Source of the DNA: Croceimicrobium sp963977415
GTDB lineage: Bacteria > Bacteroidota > Bacteroidia > Flavobacteriales > Schleiferiaceae
Direction: 5' to 3'
Assembly: GCA_963977415.1 (NCBI GenBank)
Contig: CAXBOS010000011.1
Span: 62,001-126,000 of the forward strand
Length of the DNA: 64,000 bases
Shown piece by piece: positions 43,553 through 51,437 of this stretch; within the stretch, counting starts at the first letter, position 1, and every line of letters starts with the position of its first letter. The translations under genes were made by a program, and so were the position numbers. The notes below the pieces were generated by a model. It saw nothing but the letters and a program-made list of their open reading frames with translations. It was not told the origin of the DNA and did not search any database.

Positions 43553-44304
43553 TGAACAAAAAAGAGCTAAAAGATTTTCTCAATTTCAAGGCGGAGGAAT
43601 ACGAAAATCCTAATTTTATTGAATTAGATCCAGTTTCCATTCCACATCAGTTTAATCGTAAAGAAGATATCGAAATTGCAGGTTTATTGAGCGCTACCAT
43701 CGCTTGGGGAAATCGCAAAAGCATCCTCACTAATGCGACCAAAATGATGGCCATTATGGAAGGGGAACCTTATCAGTTTGTCTGTTCTTATTCTGAAAGG
43801 GATTTTAAAAATTTACAGGGTTTTGTACACCGAACTTTTAATGCCGAAGACTTCGACTTTTTCATTCGGGCCTTGCAACATATTTATCTAAACCGAGGCG
43901 GATTAGAAACGGTATTTCGAGGGGAACATGCCAAGGACGCCATTTTAAACTTCCGCAGCGAAATGCTTCAAGTTGCGCATCTACCGAGGAGTGAAAAGCA
44001 CCTTTCTAACCCCAATAAAAACTCAGCCGCCAAACGTCTCAATATGTTTTTAAGGTGGATGGTTCGTCCCGCAACTAAAGGCGTAGATTTTGGCTTATGG
44101 TCTTCCCTTAGTCCCGCACAGCTGAGCTGCCCGCTAGATGTACACAGTGGTAATGTTGCCCGAAAACTTGGACTTTTAAACCGCAGGGCCAACGACTGGA
44201 AAGCGGTGGATGAGTTGGATCTCGCCTTACGGAAACTCGATAGGCAAGATCCAGTTAAATACGATTTCGCCCTTTTTGGGATGGGTGTTAATGAGAAGTT
44301 TTAG
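43552..44304 (+). CDS. TIGR02757 family protein (DUF2400)
   Basis: The 250-aa protein starts at the ATG overlapping the kdsB stop. Features are the N-terminal SIPHQFNRKEDIEIAGLLSATIAWGNRK, RWMVRP, and the C-terminal PLDVHSGNVARKLGLLNRRANDW and DPVKYDFALFGMGV. This is the TIGR02757 profile. Its C-terminal part resembles HhH-GPD base-excision glycosylases (PxDxH), so a DNA-related role is possible but unproven. The stop TAG overlaps that of the convergent gene. Confidence 0.88.
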   Translation: MNKKELKDFLNFKAEEYENPNFIELDPVSIPHQFNRKEDIEIAGLLSATIAWGNRKSILTNATKMMAIMEGEPYQFVCSYSERDFKNLQGFVHRTFNAEDFDFFIRALQHIYLNRGGLETVFRGEHAKDAILNFRSEMLQVAHLPRSEKHLSNPNKNSAAKRLNMFLRWMVRPATKGVDFGLWSSLSPAQLSCPLDVHSGNVARKLGLLNRRANDWKAVDELDLALRKLDRQDPVKYDFALFGMGVNEKF

Positions 44305-44951
44305 GCCTCATAATCTGCGACCTTTTTAATATCCTTGGATTCGATAATAGTTTCTGCTTTTTGGCCCTTACTTAAAGCCCACATAGCTTTGGCAATATCA
44401 GCCGCTTCTACTCCTTTGTACTTTTCGGGAATTAAAAAAGAGAGGCCATTCATTATTACCTTGCCGATGCTTTCCCCCAAACGCTTTTCTTGTCTTGGTC
44501 CCATAATCATGGAAGGGCGCAAAAAGTAAGACTGTTTCAAGTTTAAATTTCGAATGGCTTCTTCCATTTCTCCTTTAGTTTTAAGGTAAAAGTTTTTACT
44601 CTGCGCATCAGCGCCCAGCGAAGAAACAACGCTAAAGTGTTTAACATTACCCTTTTTTGCCAATTCAGCGGCCTTTACAGGGATGCCAAAATCAATAGCA
44701 CGGTAAGTTTCAGTATTACTTGTTTTGGCTTTGGTAGTGCCAATGCAAACAAAAACCGCATCTGCTTCTAAGCGCTCGGGCCAGAAATCGTCGCTTAACA
44801 AATCGCCCAAACGCTCTTTCACTTTGGGACTTTGCATACCTAAAGTTCGGCGAGAGTAAAGTTCGATTTCGGTATAGTCACTGTCATTTAATAATTCCGT
44901 GAGTAAAAAATGACCCACCAAACCAGTTGATCCTAAGAGTATTGCTTTCAT
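44301..44951 (-). CDS. NAD(P)H-binding SDR-like protein (HTATIP2/TIP30-like)
   Basis: The 216-aa protein has an atypical short-chain dehydrogenase Rossmann fold: AILLGSTGLVGHFLLTELL, CIGTTKAKTSN and FSVVSSLGADAQSKNFYLKTKGEME. These match the HTATIP2/YbjT-like NAD(P)-binding family. A conserved YxxxK-type catalytic pair is FYLKTK. Substrate unknown; cytosolic. It is tail-to-tail with the TIGR02757 gene (4-bp overlap) and follows the next gene upstream by 6 bp, so it is last in a likely three-gene unit with the rhomboid. Confidence 0.88.
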   Translation of the reverse strand: MKAILLGSTGLVGHFLLTELLNDSDYTEIELYSRRTLGMQSPKVKERLGDLLSDDFWPERLEADAVFVCIGTTKAKTSNTETYRAIDFGIPVKAAELAKKGNVKHFSVVSSLGADAQSKNFYLKTKGEMEEAIRNLNLKQSYFLRPSMIMGPRQEKRLGESIGKVIMNGLSFLIPEKYKGVEAADIAKAMWALSKGQKAETIIESKDIKKVADYEA

Positions 44952-44957
44952 TAAATT

Positions 44958-45455
44958 TTATTCTTGATTAAAGTCGATATGTTCTAAATACCAACCATCT
45001 TTAAAGTAGAAACGCTTTATTCCAAAATGATGCAAGGCATAGCCAGTAACAATTGCCCCAAGACTGACATAGACGGTTAGAGGACGAATTATAGGCCGAT
45101 CGCCATTGATAGCCGCATTAAAAATTATTATCGCTGGAAATAAGGTAGCACCTGCCATGGCTGCTTTGCCAAAGAAGGGCATCAAGCCGCGATCCAATCT
45201 TAAAGCAACAATATTTTCCTTCCTAACAATTTTAGTCCCGAACACGATACGATTGCTATCGGCCTTAACAAAATCGCCTGAAAGCCAAAATTCCTCATCG
45301 CCATTGCGGACTTTTATTTCTAAAAAATCACCTTGACTCCAGCGGTAGGCCGGGGTTTCTCCTTTCTTTTTTAAATACAGATATTGTTGCGCATCTGCAA
45401 AGAGCGTAGAAAGAAGAAAAAACAAAAGACTAAGAGGTAGAGTTAGGCTTTTCAT
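44958..45455 (-). CDS. membrane protein of unknown function with signal peptide
   Basis: The 165-aa protein has a 22-residue signal peptide (LFADAQ), a beta-rich exported domain (about 25-85) and two closely spaced hydrophobic helices (about 90-145) before a charged tail ending YLEHIDFNQE. The family is unfamiliar; similar small proteins occur in Bacteroidota. It overlaps the rhomboid gene by 26 bp, suggesting translation coupling, and possibly a functional link with membrane proteolysis, which is only an inference. Confidence 0.75.
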   Translation of the reverse strand: MKSLTLPLSLLFFLLSTLFADAQQYLYLKKKGETPAYRWSQGDFLEIKVRNGDEEFWLSGDFVKADSNRIVFGTKIVRKENIVALRLDRGLMPFFGKAAMAGATLFPAIIIFNAAINGDRPIIRPLTVYVSLGAIVTGYALHHFGIKRFYFKDGWYLEHIDFNQE

Positions 45456-46209
45456 TGGGTTCTTTTTTTTCTTGAATGTGGTAATGAATTGTTAAAGGGT
45501 AATCATTTCTTGCCGTGTGGCCCATCCAGTAATCTTGTCCGTATTTCTCAATTTCATGGCTTAAATCGTCGCTAATATCTTCATAGGCCAATCTTTGTGA
45601 TTTAAAAGTACGGGGCTCTGATTTACGAAAGTACCAAGCAAGGACTACTCCTATAATTCCTCCCGAAATATGTCCTTCATAGCTTACTCTTTCTTCAATG
45701 GGGGCTAAACCCCAAACTAAGCCTCCGTATAAAAACACTATTAACAAACTTAGAGCTAAAAGGTTAGCATTGGACCGAAGAATACCACTAAAAAAAATAA
45801 AACTAGCAAAGGCATAAATTAAACCCGAAGCACCGATATGGTAGCTTTCGCGTGCAAAAAACCAAACCAATAATCCACTAAATATCCAAGAAATCCATAA
45901 CACTGGTTTTGCATTGCGAGGATAAAAGAAATAGATAGCCGATAGTAGAATAAAAAGAGGAATGGAATTATTAGCAATGTGCTTTATGTCGCCGTGTAAG
46001 ATGGGGCTAAGAACCACACCTAATAAAGATTGCCAACGTTGTGGAAAAATACCAAACTCATACATGCGGAGATCAAAGAAGGTATCTAGGAGGAAAACAA
46101 ACCAAATTACTAGTAAAAGTAATAGTGGCTTAAACATGAAGTCGAGACTAATCTCTTCCTTATTTAATCCTTTGCCGACGCTAATCGAAAATGTTTTGCC
46201 TTTATTCAT
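45430..46209 (-). CDS. rhomboid family intramembrane serine protease
   Basis: Rhomboids cleave transmembrane substrates inside the lipid bilayer. The 259-aa protein has about six helices. Motif HGDIKHIANNS lies in helix 2, the catalytic serine is in GASGLIYAF, and the catalytic histidine is in GHISGGIIG of helix 6. All are intact, so activity is likely. The ATG at 46209 is selected; the 34-codon upstream extension would run into the divergent rarA. A cytoplasmic C-terminal tail (about 210-259) follows. Confidence 0.92.
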   Translation of the reverse strand: MNKGKTFSISVGKGLNKEEISLDFMFKPLLLLLVIWFVFLLDTFFDLRMYEFGIFPQRWQSLLGVVLSPILHGDIKHIANNSIPLFILLSAIYFFYPRNAKPVLWISWIFSGLLVWFFARESYHIGASGLIYAFASFIFFSGILRSNANLLALSLLIVFLYGGLVWGLAPIEERVSYEGHISGGIIGVVLAWYFRKSEPRTFKSQRLAYEDISDDLSHEIEKYGQDYWMGHTARNDYPLTIHYHIQEKKEPNEKPNSTS

Positions 46210-46251
46210 GCTTGTTAAATGTAGTACTTTTACAGGCAAATAATATTCCGC

Positions 46252-47526
46252 ATGCATGCCCCTCTTGCCGAAAGGCTTCGTCCCATAAATTTCGATGATA
46301 TTATTGGCCAAAAAAAGCTAATTGGTAAGGAGGGAAACCTGCGGCTTCTTTTAAAGCAGGGCTTGGTGCCATCTTTAATTTTTTGGGGACCACCCGGGGT
46401 GGGTAAAACGACATTAGCCCAAATTATCGCCAAGCAAAGTGGTCGTAAATTTTTCACCTTAAGTGCTATAAACAGTGGGGTTAAGGATGTTCGTGAAGTA
46501 ATTAGTCAAGCCCAGAATCAAGGTCTCTTTGCCCAAGGTAAAGCCCCTATTTTATTTATTGATGAGATTCATCGCTTTAGCAAATCGCAGCAAGACAGCC
46601 TACTTGGAGCGGTTGAAAAAGGAATTATTGTTCTAATTGGCGCCACTACCGAAAACCCTAGTTTTGAGGTTATTCCTGCCCTGCGTTCGCGCTGTCAAAT
46701 TTACACCTTAGAATCACTAAGTGCAGGAGACCTCCTAGAGCTCCTAAATCGAGCCCTTACTAAAGATAGCTGGCTGATTGACAGAGAAGTTAAGCTTACT
46801 GAAAAGGAAGCTCTAATGCGGTATAGTGGCGGAGACGCGCGTAAGTTCCTCAATAATCTAGAGCTGGTTGTCGGTCAAGTTGACAAGGGCGGTGAAATCA
46901 CTAATCAGCTCGTAGAGAAGATCTTACAAAATACCAATACCCAGTACGATAAAAATGGTGAGCAGCACTATGACATAATTAGTGCTTTTATAAAATCTAT
47001 TAGAGGTAGCGACCCGAATGCGGGTTTATATTGGCTAGCCCGAATGATTAAAGGTGGAGAAGATCCGAAATTTATTGCGCGACGACTGTTAATTCTCGCC
47101 TCTGAAGATATTGGCTTGGCCAATCCCAATGCCTTATTATTGGCGAATGCTTGTTTTGAAACGATTGAGAAGATTGGTTGGCCAGAAGGGAGAATCACCT
47201 TAGGGCAATGTGTGGTTTATCTAGCCAATTCCGCCAAAAGCAATAGCGCCTATATGGGTATTAACAAGGCCATGGCCGAAGTTGATAAAACAGGGGACTT
47301 AGCAGTACCCCTATCCTTAAGAAACGCACCTAGCCAGTTAATGAAAGAATTGGGTTACGGACAAGACTATCAGTATAGTCATAATTATCAAGACAACTTT
47401 AGTAACCAAGAGTTCTTGCCCGAGGCCTTAAGTGGCTCAGTATTTTACGAGCCAGGCGGAAATATAGGTGAAAAAAAAACCAGCGAAGTTTTGAAACAAC
47501 GCTGGCCTAAATATTATTCTAAATAA
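46252..47526 (+). CDS. rarA: replication-associated recombination protein A
   Basis: RarA (MgsA) is a AAA+ ATPase of the clamp-loader clade that acts at stalled replication forks. The 424-aa protein carries Walker A GPPGVGKT (46-53), Walker B ILFIDEIHRF (about 100-109), sensor GATTENPSFE and arginine-finger RSRC. The C-terminal domain has the SIRGSDPNAGLYWLARMI and SEDIGLANPNALLLA signatures. It is divergent from the rhomboid gene and tail-to-tail with a lipoprotein gene (2-bp gap). Confidence 0.97.
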   Translation: MHAPLAERLRPINFDDIIGQKKLIGKEGNLRLLLKQGLVPSLIFWGPPGVGKTTLAQIIAKQSGRKFFTLSAINSGVKDVREVISQAQNQGLFAQGKAPILFIDEIHRFSKSQQDSLLGAVEKGIIVLIGATTENPSFEVIPALRSRCQIYTLESLSAGDLLELLNRALTKDSWLIDREVKLTEKEALMRYSGGDARKFLNNLELVVGQVDKGGEITNQLVEKILQNTNTQYDKNGEQHYDIISAFIKSIRGSDPNAGLYWLARMIKGGEDPKFIARRLLILASEDIGLANPNALLLANACFETIEKIGWPEGRITLGQCVVYLANSAKSNSAYMGINKAMAEVDKTGDLAVPLSLRNAPSQLMKELGYGQDYQYSHNYQDNFSNQEFLPEALSGSVFYEPGGNIGEKKTSEVLKQRWPKYYSK

Positions 47527-47528
47527 TT

Positions 47529-48365
47529 TTAAAAACCGGTGAAGGTAAGAGTCGTATTTACGCTACCACCATCAACACTGTTTAGCTCGATGCTATATAA
47601 GTTATTACATCCGTCAGCCGAAAGAAAGTCGATACTGCCACCCGTGTAAGTAACACCTGTTCCTGCCATGGTAAGATTTATTATACCTTCTTCCAAGCGG
47701 TATTGGCAAGTACTCTTATAACTTAATGGTGAAGTAATACTTGCAGTTAGTGTAATTGTATCTGCTACACCAGTAGAAGTTCCCGATAAAGTGTATGAAT
47801 CATCCGAAACATCACCAATGGTGGTAAATCCATCTACCCAAGTAAGGGTTTTACTGGCAGAAAGAGAGAAGGTATTGTCTTCGGCGTCTGTAACCGATAA
47901 ACTGGTTAAGGTTAGGGCAAATACATCATTACCTTGATTAGCTACATTAAATGATCCAGTTACAGGCTTATCTGCTTCCTTGTAATTTAAGAAAGTTCCA
48001 GCGATGCTGGTTCCAGATGCCATATAATCACTTCCGCCACTCATTAATAAGTTGATTTCACCTTCTCTTAAAATACCATCGCTACCGGAAGCACCAGTAC
48101 CATAGTCAATTTTCACCAAGGCTCCTGCACGTGTTACCATCGCGCCGTCAATTACCGTCGTATCGTTAGTAATAAAGTCGTTATCGCGCATAGCTAAATC
48201 GATCGTATTAAAAATACGACTACCCGTTGATTCAGCTAAAATGTATAGCTCACCAACTTTTGATTCTACTTCGCCAGCTGATCCTAAAGGATTTTCTTCA
48301 TCACAAGATGCAAAACCAAAGGCAATAAGGCCTGCTAGGAAGAATTTTGAATTTAATTTTCTCAT
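47529..48365 (-). CDS. lipoprotein, unknown function
   Basis: The 278-aa protein has a lipoprotein signal with lipobox FGFASC and a serine/threonine/glycine-rich beta-sheet body. Repetitive strand patterns such as TVIDGAMVTRAG, GTSIAGTFLN and ADTITLTASIT are typical of Bacteroidota surface lipoproteins. It contains a Cys pair (TCQYR, GCNNL) near the C-terminus. It is the third gene of the operon headed at 51324, separated by 14 bp from the DUF5723 gene. Its role probably relates to that protein. Confidence 0.78.
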   Translation of the reverse strand: MRKLNSKFFLAGLIAFGFASCDEENPLGSAGEVESKVGELYILAESTGSRIFNTIDLAMRDNDFITNDTTVIDGAMVTRAGALVKIDYGTGASGSDGILREGEINLLMSGGSDYMASGTSIAGTFLNYKEADKPVTGSFNVANQGNDVFALTLTSLSVTDAEDNTFSLSASKTLTWVDGFTTIGDVSDDSYTLSGTSTGVADTITLTASITSPLSYKSTCQYRLEEGIINLTMAGTGVTYTGGSIDFLSADGCNNLYSIELNSVDGGSVNTTLTFTGF

Positions 48366-48379
48366 AGTGGAAGGGGGAT

Positions 48380-49774
48380 TTAAAAATAATTGATAAAGTT
48401 ATTGGATTCGTTGTTTGTTTGCGAGGGTGTATTAGTCTTCGCTTCTTCTTGCTTTTTCTTCTTCTCCTTCTTTCCGTAAAAAGTAAGGTTAATGCCAAAG
48501 CGGAAATTGGTAGTCTGCAATCCTCCGTAATCAACCATGCCGAAAATATTGTCCGACATGAGGTATAATTGAAAAGCGCCTAATTTAAGATCAAAGCCAG
48601 CGCCAATATTATGAGCAGTACCATTTATCATCGAGTAGCCTGCAGTAAACTGAAAAGTTCTTGATAATCGTCCTTGGTAGTTAACTCCAAAATCATGGAA
48701 GGCTTCACCATTCCAAATACGACTGTGGTATAAAGCACCAAAAGTGTGTTTCTCGTTAATATGGTAATTAGCTGCTGCAAATATCCGAGGCATCAAACTT
48801 CTAGAATAGGAATCTCCATCTACTTCTTGGAAGTTGAATCCTGCTTCAAGGCTGTCAACCGCGCGATCTACAGCATCACCAAAATCGTTGGCGGCTAAAT
48901 CGGCTTCGATACCTCTAAACTCAAATTCACTATCACTAACATAACTACGGGTATAGTCATTATAAGTAATTGAACCTATATCTAGAACCGAAGCACTAAA
49001 GCTCCATTTGTCACTAAGTTGATAATGTGCACCGAAATTAAATGAGAAGCCTGTGTTATCTGCGAAGGCAATATTCATAGGTTCTATCGCATCTGCCTCA
49101 AAGGCACTTGCACCAGCACTGCGCACTAAAATATCTGAACGACCATTAATAGTGTAGGTAGAATCGTTAGTTAAACTAATATTACTACGCTCAATATAAG
49201 CATGTTGCTGTCCAATTAAATAGTTAGCACGTACACCTAATGTTAATTTCTCATTTAGGAAACGATGTTGATAGCCTAGATAAAAAGCTGTTCGATTGGA
49301 AATCTCCAAATCAAAAGTGCTTAAGTCTAGTTGAGTGATGGAGTTATTATTCTCACTAAACATTACCTGAAATAATTGATAAGGAATATCCATGGTAAGA
49401 TTAATGTGTTGCGTCGCTCCGAGACTTACAAAACCTTTCTTTAGACTAAAGCCTATGCCCAAAAGATCTACGGTTTGGTTAACTGCCAGCTGACTGCTTG
49501 CATCCAAACCGGCGGTTACATTGCGCAGGTTGGCGTTGATGTCGGTATTCGCTTCAAAGATATCTACGGCGCTAAAACCGCTATTATGATAATGGGTACT
49601 TAATCCAGAAATAGCTGGCAGTCCAACCCAAACCTTTGTTTGCTGGGGCATAGCAGGATTGGTATGCAAGCTTTGGCTAATCGCATTAAAATTATAAAGT
49701 AACATATCGCTTTGCGCAGATGCGGAAAAAACAATAGCGGCTGCCAAAGAAAGGGTGCTTAGTATCTTTTTCAT
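48380..49774 (-). CDS. DUF5723 family outer-membrane barrel protein
   Basis: The 464-aa protein has a signal peptide (MKKILSTLSLAAAIVFSASAQ). The N-terminal MLLYNFNAISQSLHTNPAMPQQ pattern and later PorP/OMP-like strands (AFYLGYQHRFLNEKLTLGVRANYL, NIGAGFDLKLGAFQLYLMSDNIFG) fit DUF5723, a group of large outer-membrane barrels found mostly in Bacteroidota. The C-terminal tail is lysine- and glutamate-rich, then NNF-rich. Function is unknown. The start ATG overlaps the previous stop as TAATG. It lies between two lipoprotein genes in one operon. Confidence 0.87.
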   Translation of the reverse strand: MKKILSTLSLAAAIVFSASAQSDMLLYNFNAISQSLHTNPAMPQQTKVWVGLPAISGLSTHYHNSGFSAVDIFEANTDINANLRNVTAGLDASSQLAVNQTVDLLGIGFSLKKGFVSLGATQHINLTMDIPYQLFQVMFSENNNSITQLDLSTFDLEISNRTAFYLGYQHRFLNEKLTLGVRANYLIGQQHAYIERSNISLTNDSTYTINGRSDILVRSAGASAFEADAIEPMNIAFADNTGFSFNFGAHYQLSDKWSFSASVLDIGSITYNDYTRSYVSDSEFEFRGIEADLAANDFGDAVDRAVDSLEAGFNFQEVDGDSYSRSLMPRIFAAANYHINEKHTFGALYHSRIWNGEAFHDFGVNYQGRLSRTFQFTAGYSMINGTAHNIGAGFDLKLGAFQLYLMSDNIFGMVDYGGLQTTNFRFGINLTFYGKKEKKKKQEEAKTNTPSQTNNESNNFINYF

Positions 49775-51324
49775 TACAGCGAATTCACTTTAATATTACT
49801 ATTCGCTTGGATGGCAGCGCGAATTACCAAATCGTAATCGGTATACATTTTCACAACATCTTGTCCGTTATTGGTTGAGTTTACCGAAGCTATGAAACGC
49901 AAAGATCCAGAGCGCAGTAAAGCCCTTATCAAGGTTTGATCAAATACCACTTGGTTATCGGCAATAGCGGGCGCTACTACTCTACCATTATTATCAATGG
50001 GCGCTGCATTTAATAAGCCTATTTCAAAGCCACCAATACTATCCGCAGTTACCGAATCTTGTAATACTACCCGTAAGTTTAAGTCTAGTGGTAAACCATT
50101 CTCGCTATTAAAATAAAGGGTAAGCTTTTCAAAGAAGTCCTCATTGCCACCTGCGCTAATGCTAAAATCTTCTATAGTTTGATCCAAACGCATATCTTCC
50201 ATTCGCATTTCCATAGGAACACTTACTTCAAAGTCAATAACCACATTGGAAGAGCTCGCAATAAAGTTGGGAGGCCCAACATTGCCATCTGGGTTAAGGC
50301 TAATGTTTCCCGCATACAAAATAGTCTGCGGAATATTTGCTAAAAAGTTGGTGATCTGTGAATTATTAGCATTTAAACTAAAGCGTGATTCTTGAACCAC
50401 CCCGGGTGACGGAGATGATAAGATATTAAATGGTGGTGCATTTAAGGAAACTAAAGTCCCTTCCGAATTTTGACCATCAAAATCTGTAGTAATACGGATA
50501 GGTAAACCTACCGTTGATTTGGTGATGAGGGTTAGGTTTGGATTGGTTAAGTATAAACCTCCAGCGAAATTGGCAATACCATTAATATCAAAATTGAAAT
50601 TACCCGATGGCGCAGCCTGAACCCTTTGTCCAAAAAAGCCGCTAGCGACTTCTAAACCTAGATTTTTTAGAGCAACACCGCATAAATAAGTCGCGTTACT
50701 TGGAAGAGCGGCTGTATCGGCATCCAATACTTTAATACCAATATCGAGATAGTTAACTCGAGTACCTCCATCGCTAAAATCGAAAGTTAGTCCATTTATA
50801 ATGGAACTGTCTAAAAGGTTTCTTTGCAGAGCTTCAAGGCTAAAGGTATCCGAATAGGTTTGCCCGTTTAAAGTGGCATTGTAAAAGGTTAGCTCAAAAC
50901 GAATATCGCTCATGGCTGAATCGCTAGCGACTATTTCCATTCCGATAGTTCCTGAGGAAAAAGTGGCTGCTCCTAATTGCGCTCCAGCAATCGTCCCCAA
51001 AGCTACTCCCACTCTAAAAAAGGGTTGCGCCTCCGAAACAACTAAGTCAAAAGGATCTTGATCAGGAATGGTTAAAATATCACTGGCTGAATAAGTGAAT
51101 ACAGAGTCTTGACGATAGTAAATGCGTAAAGAATTATCTGGATCTACTACAATGGTAGAATCAATGTCATTTACTAAATCACCTAAATTTAAAGTTAAAG
51201 TGGCAAGAGGAATCGTGCCTGAAGGATTTATGGCGATATCATCAACCATATCAAAGTCTAGTTCCTTGCTACACGAAACTAGAATTAGTCCCAGTAAAGA
51301 GACTCGAAGTAGATACTTCTTCAT
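49774..51324 (-). CDS. large lipoprotein of unknown function
   Basis: The 516-aa lipoprotein (lipobox LILVSC) starts at the ATG at 51324; four more codons upstream are possible but unneeded. It is beta-rich and asparagine/aspartate-rich, with two approximately symmetric halves and strand patterns such as NLGDLVNDIDSTIV and RFSLNANNSQITNFLA. I do not recognise a named domain. It is co-translated with DUF5723 (TAATG), which suggests they form an outer-membrane complex; this is inferred. A TAGCTTTG -7 box lies upstream. Confidence 0.78.
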   Translation of the reverse strand: MKKYLLRVSLLGLILVSCSKELDFDMVDDIAINPSGTIPLATLTLNLGDLVNDIDSTIVVDPDNSLRIYYRQDSVFTYSASDILTIPDQDPFDLVVSEAQPFFRVGVALGTIAGAQLGAATFSSGTIGMEIVASDSAMSDIRFELTFYNATLNGQTYSDTFSLEALQRNLLDSSIINGLTFDFSDGGTRVNYLDIGIKVLDADTAALPSNATYLCGVALKNLGLEVASGFFGQRVQAAPSGNFNFDINGIANFAGGLYLTNPNLTLITKSTVGLPIRITTDFDGQNSEGTLVSLNAPPFNILSSPSPGVVQESRFSLNANNSQITNFLANIPQTILYAGNISLNPDGNVGPPNFIASSSNVVIDFEVSVPMEMRMEDMRLDQTIEDFSISAGGNEDFFEKLTLYFNSENGLPLDLNLRVVLQDSVTADSIGGFEIGLLNAAPIDNNGRVVAPAIADNQVVFDQTLIRALLRSGSLRFIASVNSTNNGQDVVKMYTDYDLVIRAAIQANSNIKVNSL

Positions 51325-51362
51325 TTTTTTTCCCAAATTTTGTTAAAGCCCCCACTTCTTCG

Positions 51363-51370
51363 CAAAGCTA
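51363..51370 (-). promoter_or_regulatory. -7 element for the lipoprotein/DUF5723 operon
   Basis: Minus-strand TAGCTTTG matches TAnnTTTG, 38 bp upstream of the ATG at 51324. It likely drives three genes down to 47529. Confidence 0.5.
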
Positions 51371-51437
51371 ATAATTTAATTTGATAAGACATTTAGCTTA
51401 TCCTATCAGAATTATTTAACGAAAAGCATTTTCATAA

